This document shows, piece after piece, positions 15,634 through 22,685 of a stretch of DNA of 25,405 nucleotides. Within the stretch, counting starts at the first letter, position 1. Each line of letters opens with the position of its first letter. Both the position numbers and the translations under genes were made by a program. The stretch lies in contig CABVAO010000026.1 of the NCBI GenBank assembly GCA_902496335.1, positions 1-25,405 of the forward strand. Reading direction: 5' to 3'. The notes beneath the pieces were generated by a model. The model was not told the DNA's origin. It searched no databases and saw nothing but the letters and a program-made list of their open reading frames with translations. The stretch is from an uncultured Collinsella sp. (GTDB lineage Bacteria; Actinomycetota; Coriobacteriia; Coriobacteriales; Coriobacteriaceae).

Positions 15634-16704
15634 ATGTCACTCGTTCTGGATATCAAAAAGCGCTATCCCGGGTTTATGCTCGACATGCAGCTTGAGGCCG
15701 GCGAGGAGCGTGTGGCACTGCTGGGCGCCTCGGGTTGCGGCAAGAGCTGTACGCTGCGCTGCATCGCCGGCGTGGAGACGCCCGACGAGGGCAGGATCGT
15801 CGTCAACGGCGTGACCTTTTTTGACTCGGCAGCGGGCATCAACCTGTCGCCTCAGGAGCGAAAATGCGCCCTGCTGTTCCAAAACTATCAGCTGTTCCCT
15901 AATATGACAGTGGCCGATAACGTATGTGCCGGCGTAAAGGATGCGGGCGACGCCGCGGCGCGCAAGCAGCTTGCCGAGCGCTACCTGGGTATCTTTGGAC
16001 TGGCCGATTTTGCCGACCGCTATCCCGTGCGACTCTCGGGCGGTCAGCAGCAACGTGTGGCGCTTGCGCGCATGGTGGCGGCGCATCCGGGCATCTTTAT
16101 GTTCGACGAGCCCATGAGCGCACTCGATTCCTATCTTAAGAGCGCCCTCGAGCAGAATATGCTCGACCTGTTCGATGTATGCAACCGCACCGTGCTCTAC
16201 GTGAGCCACGACATCGACGAAGCGTGCCGCCTGTGCCAGCGCATCTGCGTGATGCACGACGGGCATGTTGAGGAGATCGGCTCCGTCGAGGACGTGGTCC
16301 GCCGTCCGCAGACGCTGGCGGCGCTGCGCCTGACGGGCTGCAAGAACACAAGCCGGGCGCGCAAGATCGGCGACGAAGAAGTTGAGGCCCTCGACTGGGG
16401 CATGAGCTTTAACGTGGGTCGCGAGGTTCCCGATAATGTGGCGTACCTGGGCATTCGCGCAAGCTACTTCCATGTTGACAATCGCGCGGAGCGGGGTCGC
16501 AACAGTTACGACTTGCATGTGGCCCGTGTGAGCGATTCGCGCTTTGAGCGGCTGGTGTTGCTGGACGTGCCGCGCGTCGATGCGCCCACGCGTCTGCAGT
16601 GGAAGGTCAACAAAGTGGGCGTGCCTGTCGACGAGCTGCCGCAGGCAGGCGAGAACCTGCGCATGCACTTCGATGCGAGTAGGATCCATTTGGTTTGTCG
16701 ATAG
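15634..16704 (+). CDS. modC: molybdate ABC transporter ATP-binding protein
   Basis: This ATPase powers the importer. It has 356 residues. Walker A is GASGCGKS at 31-38, the Q-loop is LLFQNYQLF, the signature LSGGQQQRVALAR is near 133-145, Walker B is IFMFDEP and the switch histidine is in YVSHD. The last 120 or so residues form a regulatory region in the position of the Mop/TOBE domain of ModC, but with little recognisable sequence. It starts 3 bases after the modB stop, so translation is probably coupled. GGGAGG is 9 bases before the ATG. A hairpin terminator follows. Confidence 0.92.
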   Translation: MSLVLDIKKRYPGFMLDMQLEAGEERVALLGASGCGKSCTLRCIAGVETPDEGRIVVNGVTFFDSAAGINLSPQERKCALLFQNYQLFPNMTVADNVCAGVKDAGDAAARKQLAERYLGIFGLADFADRYPVRLSGGQQQRVALARMVAAHPGIFMFDEPMSALDSYLKSALEQNMLDLFDVCNRTVLYVSHDIDEACRLCQRICVMHDGHVEEIGSVEDVVRRPQTLAALRLTGCKNTSRARKIGDEEVEALDWGMSFNVGREVPDNVAYLGIRASYFHVDNRAERGRNSYDLHVARVSDSRFERLVLLDVPRVDAPTRLQWKVNKVGVPVDELPQAGENLRMHFDASRIHLVCR

Positions 16705-16715
16705 CGCCGGGTAAT

Positions 16716-16752
16716 GCCGTCGGGGATATAGGCCTCGGCGGCTTTGTCTTGC
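16716..16752 (+). terminator. probable terminator of modABC
   Basis: GCCGTCGGGG (16716-16725) pairs with CCTCGGCGGC (16733-16742), 10 bp with two wobbles, followed by TTTGTCTTG. The T-tail is interrupted, so termination may be incomplete. Confidence 0.65.
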
Positions 16753-16769
16753 CGTTCGCCGAATGAAGG

Positions 16770-16797
16770 ATGACAAACTCTTATCAATAAAGATAAT
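16770..16797 (+). promoter_or_regulatory. probable promoter of the double-cubane operon
   Basis: ATGACA (16770-16775) and GATAAT (16792-16797) are each one base off consensus with a 16-base spacer, in an AT-rich stretch that stands out from its surroundings. Transcription from here would give a leader of about 330 bases. Confidence 0.5.
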
Positions 16798-16837
16798 TAT
16801 TTATTAAACTACGGCACGCGACGCTGTCGTACGAATG

Positions 16838-16886
16838 TCAACGGTGTTCGCATGGTCGACGACCGTTGATATAGTTGACCTCAACT
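16838..16886. promoter_or_regulatory. clustered TCAAC/GTTGA inverted half-sites
   Basis: TCAACGGT (16838-16845) is the exact complement of ACCGTTGA (16862-16869). Immediately after, AGTTGA-CC-TCAACT (16873-16886) forms a second perfect palindrome. Together there are four copies of the half-site TCAAC/GTTGA in 49 bases. It could be a regulator-binding cluster or RNA hairpins in the leader. Confidence 0.45.
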
Positions 16887-16905
16887 TGTAAAGGAGGGTG
16901 CGCAC

Positions 16906-16974
16906 ATGCCGCAGACGACATACATTCGCCGCGTTGCCGCGCGCGCCCTGTATATGGCTCGGAGCCGCATATGA
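16906..16974 (+). CDS. putative 22-residue leader peptide (uORF)
   Basis: An ATG at 16906 opens a 22-codon frame (starting MPQTTYIRR, ending MARSRI), with an ideal AGGAGG 8 bases upstream, the best ribosome binding site in the region. Its stop overlaps the ATG of a second frame (ATGA, 16971-16974) of 57 codons, which in turn overlaps the start of the next gene (17134-17141). The peptide is short and basic (five Arg in 22), with no recognised domain. It could be a leader peptide that controls downstream translation, or a chance frame. Confidence 0.35.
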   Translation: MPQTTYIRRVAARALYMARSRI

Positions 16975-17034
16975 GCAGGTATGTTCACGGCTCCGGGAGA
17001 GACGACGCACAACTAAATAATCGACCGCAAAGCG

Positions 17035-17130
17035 GGTTCCCCAAAATTCCGGGTTTGAGCACGGCTGGGTTTTCGCCACCCACCGTGCAGAAATACCGTA
17101 GCTATTCATTTTTGGTTCGAGAGGGGAACC
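17035..17130 (+). promoter_or_regulatory. structured leader with possible RBS sequestration
   Basis: GGTTCCCC (17035-17042) is perfectly complementary to GGGGAACC (17123-17130), which contains the Shine-Dalgarno of the next gene. A competing local hairpin, GGTTC (17114-17118) with GAACC (17126-17130), would leave the GAGAGGGG largely in a loop. Between them is a strong hairpin CACGG..GGG with CCC..CCGTG (about 17061-17087). Such mutually exclusive folds are typical of translational switches; I do not recognise a known riboswitch class. Confidence 0.4.
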
Positions 17131-17133
17131 GTC

Positions 17134-18417
17134 ATGGCTGAAGAATTCGATTTCCATCCGATGTGGGAAAGCCTCGGCATGAATCTTGCCGACCACGACA
17201 TGCTGCTGGGCGCCGTGGGCCAGATGTACGGCGATATGTTCCTGGCGCAGAACAATCGCCCCAAGTCTACGTCCTACCTGGATTTTGTCGCCACCAACAT
17301 CCACAGCGGCCGTATTAAGGAGATGCTCGACAAGAAGGAGGCCGGCGAGGCCACCAAGATCGTCGGTTCGTTCTGCGTCTACGTGCCCGAGGAGATCGTG
17401 CTTGCCTGCGATGGCATCCCCGTGGGCCTGTGCTCGGGTGCCGACTGGGCAACGGACAAGGTTGAGGAGCGCTTGCCGCGCAACACCTGTCCGCTCATCA
17501 AGAGCTTTGCCGGCTTTAAGCTGGGCGAGGTCTGCCCCTACATTGAGTCGAGTGACCTGGTGGTGGGTGAGAACACCTGCGACGGCAAGAAAAAGGCCTA
17601 CGAGTTCTTTGCCACGCAAAAGAACATGTACGTCATGGATATTCCCAACGTACACGACGAGTCGACGCTCGTGACCTGGAAGGCCGAGGTCAAGAAGCTC
17701 GCCGCCAAGATCGAGGAAGAGTGCGGCGTCAAGATCACGCCCGAGCGTCTGAAGGCCGCCATCCACGCCGTCAATGAGAAGCGTCGCGCCCTGCAGCGCC
17801 TGGCTGCCACGCGCGCTGCCGACCCGGCGCCCATCAGCGGTCTCGACAGCCTGCTGACCGTTCAGGCCGCCTTTATGGACGACACGCCGCGTCTGACCGG
17901 AGCCATCAACGAGATGGCCGCCGAGTGCGAGCAGCGTGTCGAGGCCGGCGAGGGTGTGGCGCCCAAGGGCACCAAGCGCATCCTGTACACCGGTACGCCC
18001 ATGGCCGTCCCCAACTGGAAACTGTTCAACCTTATCGAGAAGGCCGGCGGCGTCGTGGTAGGCGAGGAATCCTGCACGGGTTCACGCTACTACAAGGACC
18101 TGGTCGACGAATCCGGCGAGACGGTCGACGAGATGCTCGACGCCATCGCCGAGCGCTACTTTAAGATCAACTGCGCCGTCTTTACGCCCAACGACCAGCG
18201 TATGAAGGACATTGTCCAGATGGCCAAGGACCTGCATGCCGACGGTATCGTCGACGTGGCCCTGCAGTTCTGCACGCTCTACGAGATGGAGTCGTTTGCC
18301 GTGGAGAAGGCCGCCGAGGAGGCCGGCATTCCGTTTATGCACATCACGACCGACTACGCCGGCGAGGATGCAGGCCAACTGCAAACCAGGATTGAGGCTT
18401 TCTTGGAAACCATTTAG
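17134..18417 (+). CDS. double-cubane cluster / 2-hydroxyacyl-CoA dehydratase family protein (paralog 1)
   Basis: This is a 427-residue protein of the HgdB/DCCP (YjiM-like) family. Members bind iron-sulfur clusters and carry out difficult reductions once charged by an ATP-driven activator; the double-cubane members are not classical acyl-CoA dehydratases. Conserved cysteine blocks: SFCVYVPEEIV near 88, RNTCPLIKS near 125, GEVCPYIESSDLVVGENTCD near 132-151, EESCTGSRYY, NCAVFTPNDQRM and LQFCTLYEMES. It has about 40 more N-terminal residues than paralog 2. GAGAGGGG precedes the ATG. It is followed by paralog 2 and an activator, so the pair may form a heterodimer or serve different substrates. Substrate unknown. 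Confidence 0.85.
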   Translation: MAEEFDFHPMWESLGMNLADHDMLLGAVGQMYGDMFLAQNNRPKSTSYLDFVATNIHSGRIKEMLDKKEAGEATKIVGSFCVYVPEEIVLACDGIPVGLCSGADWATDKVEERLPRNTCPLIKSFAGFKLGEVCPYIESSDLVVGENTCDGKKKAYEFFATQKNMYVMDIPNVHDESTLVTWKAEVKKLAAKIEEECGVKITPERLKAAIHAVNEKRRALQRLAATRAADPAPISGLDSLLTVQAAFMDDTPRLTGAINEMAAECEQRVEAGEGVAPKGTKRILYTGTPMAVPNWKLFNLIEKAGGVVVGEESCTGSRYYKDLVDESGETVDEMLDAIAERYFKINCAVFTPNDQRMKDIVQMAKDLHADGIVDVALQFCTLYEMESFAVEKAAEEAGIPFMHITTDYAGEDAGQLQTRIEAFLETI

Positions 18418-18432
18418 GGCTATCCGGTCCAG

Positions 18433-18534
18433 CGGCTTCCCCAGGCACCCGATCTTGCCGTTCAAACCATCGCTTGCATACCAAAGTACGCGGCGCTCCT
18501 CTTTCGCGGCAACCTCGGGCACCTGGGAAAGCCG
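18433..18534. repeat. structured element, copy 1 (after paralog 1)
   Basis: A foldable segment of about 102 bases begins 15 bases after the stop. Its basal stem is CGGCTT/AAGCCG, then CCCAGG/CCTGGG, a CA/CA internal loop, CCCGA/TCGGG, a 2x2 loop and TTGCCG/CGGCAA. The centre contains TCAAACC, TCGCTTG, ACCAAAGTACGC and GCGCTCCTCTTTCG. Copy 2 at 19730-19838 has the same layout. A 5' TTAAGGAG ribosome binding site for the next gene lies about 26 bases downstream. Confidence 0.65.
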
Positions 18535-18571
18535 TTTCCTTGGTTGGTTAAAAGGTTTGTTAAGGAGTTAT

Positions 18572-19735
18572 ATGTCGGAAAATATTGAGCAGCCGTTGCC
18601 GTCCACGTTTGAGGAGTTCAACGAGCAACGCAAGGCGGCGTTTATTCGCGTCAAGGATTATAAGCAGGCGGGTAATCGCCTGGTCGGTTTTCTGTGCAGC
18701 TACACGCCGCTCGAGATTATCGATGCCGCGGGGGCTGCGAGCGTGGCGCTGTGCGGCACGTCCGACGAGGTGATTCCCGAGGCCGAGAAGGTGCTGCCGG
18801 CAAACCTGTGCCCGCTCATCAAGTCTACGTATGGTTTTGCCTATTCGCAAAAGTGCCCGTTTACGTACTTTAGCGACATGATCATCGGCGAGACCACCTG
18901 CGACGGCAAGAAGAAGATGTACGAGCTACTCAACGAGCTCAAGCGCACGCACATTCTGCACCTGCCGCAGAGCCGCGATCGCGCCTACGAGCGCGAGGGC
19001 TGGTACGAGGAGTGCCGCCTGCTCAAGGAGGAGCTCGAGAACTTCTACGGCATCGCGATTACCGACGATGACCTGCGCGCTGCCGTCCGTCGTCGCAACC
19101 GCTTGCGTGCGGCCCAGCTCGACATGTTTGCGCTGCAGGCCAACCAGCCGGCGGCTATGAGCGGCGTCGACCTGATGAGCACCATGTTTGCCGGTACGTT
19201 TAGCTTTGATATCGAGGCCTATACGCAGCAGCTGGAGCAAAAGGTTGCCAGGCTGCGCGAGGCCTACGACGCGGGCGAGCGCCCGGTTGCGGCGGACGCC
19301 AAGCGCATTCTGATCACCGGTTGCCCGGTGGGCGGCGTGATCAACAAGATCGGCCGTACTATCGAGTCCAACGGCGGTGTGGTCGTGTGTATGGACGACT
19401 GCTCGGGCGAGCGCACGGCGGCCATGATGATCGACCCGGAGGCTCCCGACATCCTGCGCGCCATCGCCGACCGCTACCTCGACATTAACTGCTCGGTCAT
19501 GACGCCCAATGACGGTCGTATGGACAACACCCTGGCCATGTGCGAGAAATACCATGTCGACGGTGTGGTGGAGAATGTGCTCCAGGCGTGCCACACCTTT
19601 AACGTGGAGAGTGCCCGCATGCAGGAGGCTGTCGAGGGTGCGGGTATTCCGTATATGAAGATCGAGACCGATTACAGCAACGGCGACATGGGTCAGATTG
19701 AGACCCGCATCGCCGCCTTCATCGAAACCCTCTAG
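18572..19735 (+). CDS. double-cubane cluster / 2-hydroxyacyl-CoA dehydratase family protein (paralog 2, YjiM-like)
   Basis: This 387-residue paralog closely resembles E. coli YjiM as I recall it. Shared blocks are FLCSYTPLEIIDAAGA near 44, NLCPLIKSTYGF near 84, CPFTYFSDMIIGETTCDGKK near 101-120, ITGCPVGG near 249, DDCSGERTA, NCSVMTPNDGRM and LQACHTFNVES. The cysteines expected to hold the Fe-S cluster are present. In characterised relatives a double-cubane [8Fe-9S] cluster allows low-potential reductions of small molecules with electrons delivered by an ATPase activator; the substrate here is unknown. The ATG at 18572 follows AAGGAG; an open frame upstream to 18212 runs through the previous gene and is rejected. 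The stop codon falls within the outer stem of the downstream structured element. Confidence 0.88.
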   Translation: MSENIEQPLPSTFEEFNEQRKAAFIRVKDYKQAGNRLVGFLCSYTPLEIIDAAGAASVALCGTSDEVIPEAEKVLPANLCPLIKSTYGFAYSQKCPFTYFSDMIIGETTCDGKKKMYELLNELKRTHILHLPQSRDRAYEREGWYEECRLLKEELENFYGIAITDDDLRAAVRRRNRLRAAQLDMFALQANQPAAMSGVDLMSTMFAGTFSFDIEAYTQQLEQKVARLREAYDAGERPVAADAKRILITGCPVGGVINKIGRTIESNGGVVVCMDDCSGERTAAMMIDPEAPDILRAIADRYLDINCSVMTPNDGRMDNTLAMCEKYHVDGVVENVLQACHTFNVESARMQEAVEGAGIPYMKIETDYSNGDMGQIETRIAAFIETL

Positions 19736-19838
19736 CTTCCTCAGGCACCGGATTTTGCTCCTCAAACCGTCGCTTGTGTACCCAAAGTACGCTGCGCTCC
19801 TCTTTCGGGGCAATCTCCGGCACCTGAGAAACCTAGAG
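19730..19838. repeat. structured element, copy 2 (after paralog 2)
   Basis: This is the second copy, with a basal stem CTCTAG/CTAGAG that includes the stop codon TAG, then TT/AA, CTCAGG/CCTGAG, a CA/CA loop, CCGGA/TCCGG, a 2x2 loop and TTGCTCC/GGGGCAA. The central 59 columns match copy 1 at about 50 positions. The stems differ in sequence but retain pairing. Confidence 0.65.
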
Positions 19839-19890
19839 CTAAGGCGCCTGAACGCGCCGCTACCTTTGATGTTTAGATTGGAAGAGAGCC

Positions 19891-20541
19891 ATGATAGGGA
19901 TCGGGATCGATATCGGGTCTACGGCGGCTAAGGCTGCTGTGGTCGACGGGGAGGGTTCGGTGGCGTGGACGTGCGTGCAGCCAACCGGGTTCTCCTCGGT
20001 CGATGCGGCCGAGCGGCTGCGCGAGGCACTGGTAGCGGCCGGCTATGACGTGACAGCCGACGACGTGCGCGTGATCGCGACTGGCTACGGCCGTGTCGCC
20101 GTGCCCTATGCGCACAAGGTCGTGACTGAGATCACCTGTCACGGCACCGGTGCCGTGCGCCTGTTTGGCGACCACGGCACCGTGATCGACGTGGGCGGTC
20201 AGGACACCAAGGTCATCCAACTTAAGGGTGGCCGCGTGGCCAAGTTTGCCATGAACGACAAGTGCGCCGCCGGTACGGGGCGCTTTTTGGAGATCATGGC
20301 CGATCGCCTGGGCATTTCCCAGCAGCAGATGGCCGACCTGGCGCGTACCGGCGAGCCCACCAAAATCAGCAGCATGTGCACGGTGTTTGCCGAAAGCGAG
20401 GTCATCAGCCTGATCGGTCGCGGTGAGCCGCGCGAGAACATCGCCCGCGGTGTGATTGAGAGTGTCGTGTCGCGCGTGGCGACCATGTCCGGGCAGGCCG
20501 CGGGCGCCCCGTACTACCTGACCGGCGGCCGTCGCCGGTGA
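19891..20541 (+). CDS. 2-hydroxyacyl-CoA dehydratase activator-type ATPase (HgdC/YjiL-like), C-terminally truncated
   Basis: This is an ASKHA-fold ATPase that should inject electrons into the double-cubane proteins upstream. Visible in order: phosphate-1 loop GIDIGSTAAK at 5-14, VIDVGGQDTKVIQ near 98-110, NDKCAAGTGRFLE with Cys125, and SSMCTVFAESEVIS with Cys163. These two cysteines hold the bridging [4Fe-4S] cluster in the characterised activator. The frame then fails. After YYLTGG, where relatives continue with about 40 more residues, it reads RRR and stops (216 residues; family about 255-260). The missing C terminus reappears in another frame at 20538. An out-of-frame deletion is the simplest reading. 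AGAGAG precedes the ATG. Confidence 0.82.
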   Translation: MIGIGIDIGSTAAKAAVVDGEGSVAWTCVQPTGFSSVDAAERLREALVAAGYDVTADDVRVIATGYGRVAVPYAHKVVTEITCHGTGAVRLFGDHGTVIDVGGQDTKVIQLKGGRVAKFAMNDKCAAGTGRFLEIMADRLGISQQQMADLARTGEPTKISSMCTVFAESEVISLIGRGEPRENIARGVIESVVSRVATMSGQAAGAPYYLTGGRRR

Positions 20542-20609
20542 CCACCTCGCCCCAGGCTCGCTTTGCCGGAGCGATTGGCGCGGCGATTCGCGCACAGGCG
20601 CTCAATTAA
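20538..20609 (+). pseudogene. frame-shifted C-terminal remnant of the activator
   Basis: In the frame starting at 20538 the sequence reads VTTSPQARFAGAIGAAIRAQ and continues ALN then stop. This is the expected C-terminal end of HgdC/YjiL activators (YjiL ends with a very similar NTHPDAQFAGAIGAA). Only 8 bases separate the TGG of the upstream frame from this segment, where about 54 would be expected, so roughly 46 bases are missing. The junction lies in a GC-rich palindrome, CCGGCG-GCCGT-CGCCGG. Confidence 0.78.
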
Positions 20610-20679
20610 TGCATCCGCCGCAGGCTCGCATTCATGCGTATACTGGGAGAAAATGATTGACCGATGAGAGGAGGTATCG

Positions 20680-21729
20680 ATGGCTGACGATCAGATTAGG
20701 CTCACGTCCATGACGGCCGCGAGCGGTTGAGCCGCTAAGTTGGCCCCCGGAGCCCTCGCCCAGGTCCTGGGCGATTTACCCAATGTGCATAACGACAACT
20801 TGCTCGTGGGGTTCGATACCTCCGACGATGCGAGCGTTTTCCGCGTAGGGGAGAACCTGGGGCTCGTGCAGTCCATCGACTTCTTCCCACCGATGGTCGA
20901 TGACCCGTTCCAGTTTGGCCAGATCGCTGCGGCCAACTCGCTGTCGGACATCTACGCCATGGGCGGGCGGCCGAGCCATGCCATGAACCTGCTTTGCATC
21001 CCGAGCTGTCTGGGCGTTGAGGTTGCCGGTCAGATTCTGGCGGGCGGTGCCGACAAGTGCGTCGAGGCGGGTTGCTCCATCGCGGGTGGCCACACCATCA
21101 ACGATGACGAGCCCAAGTACGGCCTGTCCGTGAGCGGTTTTGTCGCGCTCGACCGCATGCTCGCCAACAGCGGCGCGCGCGTGGGCGATGTCCTGCTGCT
21201 GACCAAGGCGATCGGCTCGGGCATCATCACCACGGCCATTAAGGGCGAGCTTATCGAGCAGGACGAGGCCGCAGCCATGTTTGACTCGATGCGCGCCCTC
21301 AACGAAGCCCCGATCCGTTTGGCCGAGGGACTCGGGCTTCACGGCTGCACCGACATTACGGGCTTTGGCCTGATCGGGCATGCGTGCGAGATGGCCGAGG
21401 GCTCGGGCGTGCAGATTGAGCTCGCGTCGGGGGCGGTGCCGCTCTTTGACCAGGTGCTTGATATGGCGCGCCTGGGCATTATCCCCGCGGGCTCCTACCG
21501 CAACCAGGATTTCTTTGGCCCGCGCGTGACGGCCGACGATGACCTGGAGCCGGGCATGCTCGACGCGCTGTACGATCCGCAGACCTCGGGTGGTTTGCTC
21601 ATCGCGGCGCCCGCGGCGGATGTGGATGAGCTTGCGCGTCGCCTGGATGCCGAGGGGCGCGTTGCCGCCGTTGTCGGGCGCGTGTGCGAGGCGGAGCCGG
21701 GCGGTCCTGCCGTCCGCGTTGTCCGTTAA
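20680..21729 (+). CDS. selD: selenide, water dikinase (selenophosphate synthetase), selenocysteine-containing
   Basis: SelD makes selenophosphate from selenide and ATP, the selenium donor for selenocysteine and selenouridine. It has 349 residues if the in-frame TGA at 20728-20730 is read as selenocysteine (Sec17). The context LTSMTAASG-U-AAKLAPGAL is the SelD active-site segment, where many species have Cys (Cys17 in E. coli) and some have Sec. Downstream are VGFDTSDDASVF, SIDFFPPMVDDPFQFGQIAA, AANSLSDIYAMGG and GGHTINDDEPKYGLSVSG. AGGAGG lies 6 bases before the ATG. A gene caller that ends at TGA would start at the TTG at 20740 and lose the catalytic residue. A SECIS-like hairpin follows the UGA. 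First gene of the selenium unit. Confidence 0.95.
20756..20774 (+). promoter_or_regulatory. SECIS-like hairpin in selD
   Basis: TCGCCCAG (20756-20763) pairs perfectly with CTGGGCGA (20767-20774), leaving GTC as the minimal loop. If the closing G-C opens, the apex reads GGUC, as in E. coli fdhF SECIS. The apex lies 33 bases after the UGA, within the distance known for bacterial SECIS elements that recruit SelB. Confidence 0.7.
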
Positions 21730-21787
21730 CGGTTTGTTTATTCAACTATCTATCGTTCTTGATTGATTCATTCGAAAGGAATTTACT

Positions 21788-22414
21788 ATGTCTACCAAAA
21801 TTGAAGTCAATGCCATGGGCGATGCCTGCCCGCTGCCCGTCGTCAAGACGCTTAAGGCACTCAAACAGCTTGACGGCGAGGGCGCCGTGGTGACCTCGGT
21901 CGACAACGAGACCGCCGTCAAGAACATCTCCAAGATGGCGCAGGAGAAGGGCTGCACGGCCTCGGTCGAGAAGATCTCGGACGCCGAGTGGCACGTGACC
22001 GTCGCGACTTCTGGCGCCGTTGCCGTGGCCGATCCCGAGCAGGATGGCGCTGCCTTCTGTGGTGCCAGCGCCAGCAAGGGCAAACTCGTCATTTCCGTCT
22101 ACACCGATTGTATGGGCCGTGGCGACGACGAGCTGGGCCACAAGCTCATGAAGGCCTTCATCTTTGCCGTGACGCAGCAGGAGGAGCTGCCCGCGACCAT
22201 GCTGTTCTACAACGGCGGCGCCAAGCTCACCGTCGAGGGCTCGCCGGTGCTCGACGACCTGAAGGGCCTGGCGGAGCAGGGTGTCGAGATTCTCACCTGC
22301 GGCACCTGCCTGGACCACTATGGCATTAAAGACCAGCTCGCGGTGGGCGAGGTCACCAACATGTACGTGATCGTGGAGAAGATGGAGCAGGCCGTGCGCG
22401 TCGTGCGCCCGTAG
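21788..22414 (+). CDS. yedF: selenium metabolism protein YedF (TusA-DsrE fusion)
   Basis: This is a 208-residue protein of the YedF type (TIGR03527). The N-terminal TusA/SirA-like domain (about 1-75) begins VNAMGDACPLPVVKTLKAL, with the CPxP active cysteine at residue 14. The C-terminal half (about 98-208) is DsrE-like, with CGTCLDHYGIKDQL near 174-187 carrying two cysteines. It is believed to shuttle selenium (or sulfur) as a persulfide-like carrier; the exact step is not proven. GAAAGGA precedes the ATG. It lies 58 bases after selD and 19 bases before the next gene, so it is probably in one operon. Confidence 0.9.
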   Translation: MSTKIEVNAMGDACPLPVVKTLKALKQLDGEGAVVTSVDNETAVKNISKMAQEKGCTASVEKISDAEWHVTVATSGAVAVADPEQDGAAFCGASASKGKLVISVYTDCMGRGDDELGHKLMKAFIFAVTQQEELPATMLFYNGGAKLTVEGSPVLDDLKGLAEQGVEILTCGTCLDHYGIKDQLAVGEVTNMYVIVEKMEQAVRVVRP

Positions 22415-22433
22415 CGTATTGGTTGGAGTTGCC

Positions 22434-22685
22434 ATGAGGGAGAAGCGCCCGGCGCTTGTCATCACGTTTCCCACCACGGCGGCCGCCATGGGCTGCGAGT
22501 CCCTGTGCATCGAGCGCGGCCTTCCTGGGCGAACGATTCCCGTGCCCGGGGAGGTCGCTGCCGGTTGCGGTCTGGCGTGGAAGGCGTTGCCTGCCGATGA
22601 GGAGCTGCTGCGCGGCGAACTCGCCGCGGCGGGCGTTCCCACCGAGGGCTTTACGGTGATCGACATGTGGGAGGTCGTGCGATGA
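22434..22685 (+). CDS. DUF3343 family protein
   Basis: This is an 83-residue small protein of the DUF3343 family, which commonly neighbours yedF and selD; function unknown but likely in selenium handling. Visible: LVITFPTTAAAMGCESLCIE near 9-28, RTIPVPGEVAAGCGLAWKAL near 36-55, with cysteines at about residues 22, 26 and 48. The conserved block around PVPGEVAAGCGLAW is the family hallmark. The ATG at 22434 follows GGAG, and the stop overlaps the next start (ATGA at 22682-22685), which points to coupled translation with the cysteine desulfurase. Confidence 0.85.
   Translation: MREKRPALVITFPTTAAAMGCESLCIERGLPGRTIPVPGEVAAGCGLAWKALPADEELLRGELAAAGVPTEGFTVIDMWEVVR

Noticed and set aside
16971..17141. 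A 57-codon frame as an independent protein
   Set aside because: Its composition is not protein-like, it lacks its own strong ribosome binding site and overlaps the next gene. It is mentioned only as part of the leader.
18212..18571. In-frame extension upstream of paralog 2
   Set aside because: It runs through the end of paralog 1 and the structured element, is Arg/Ser/Pro-rich and unlike the family. The ATG at 18572 has a good ribosome binding site and a family-like start.
20740..21729. SelD starting at TTG 20740
   Set aside because: This would omit the active-site residue and the nucleotide-binding start. The upstream ATG with AGGAGG and an in-frame UGA at the catalytic position explains the sequence better.
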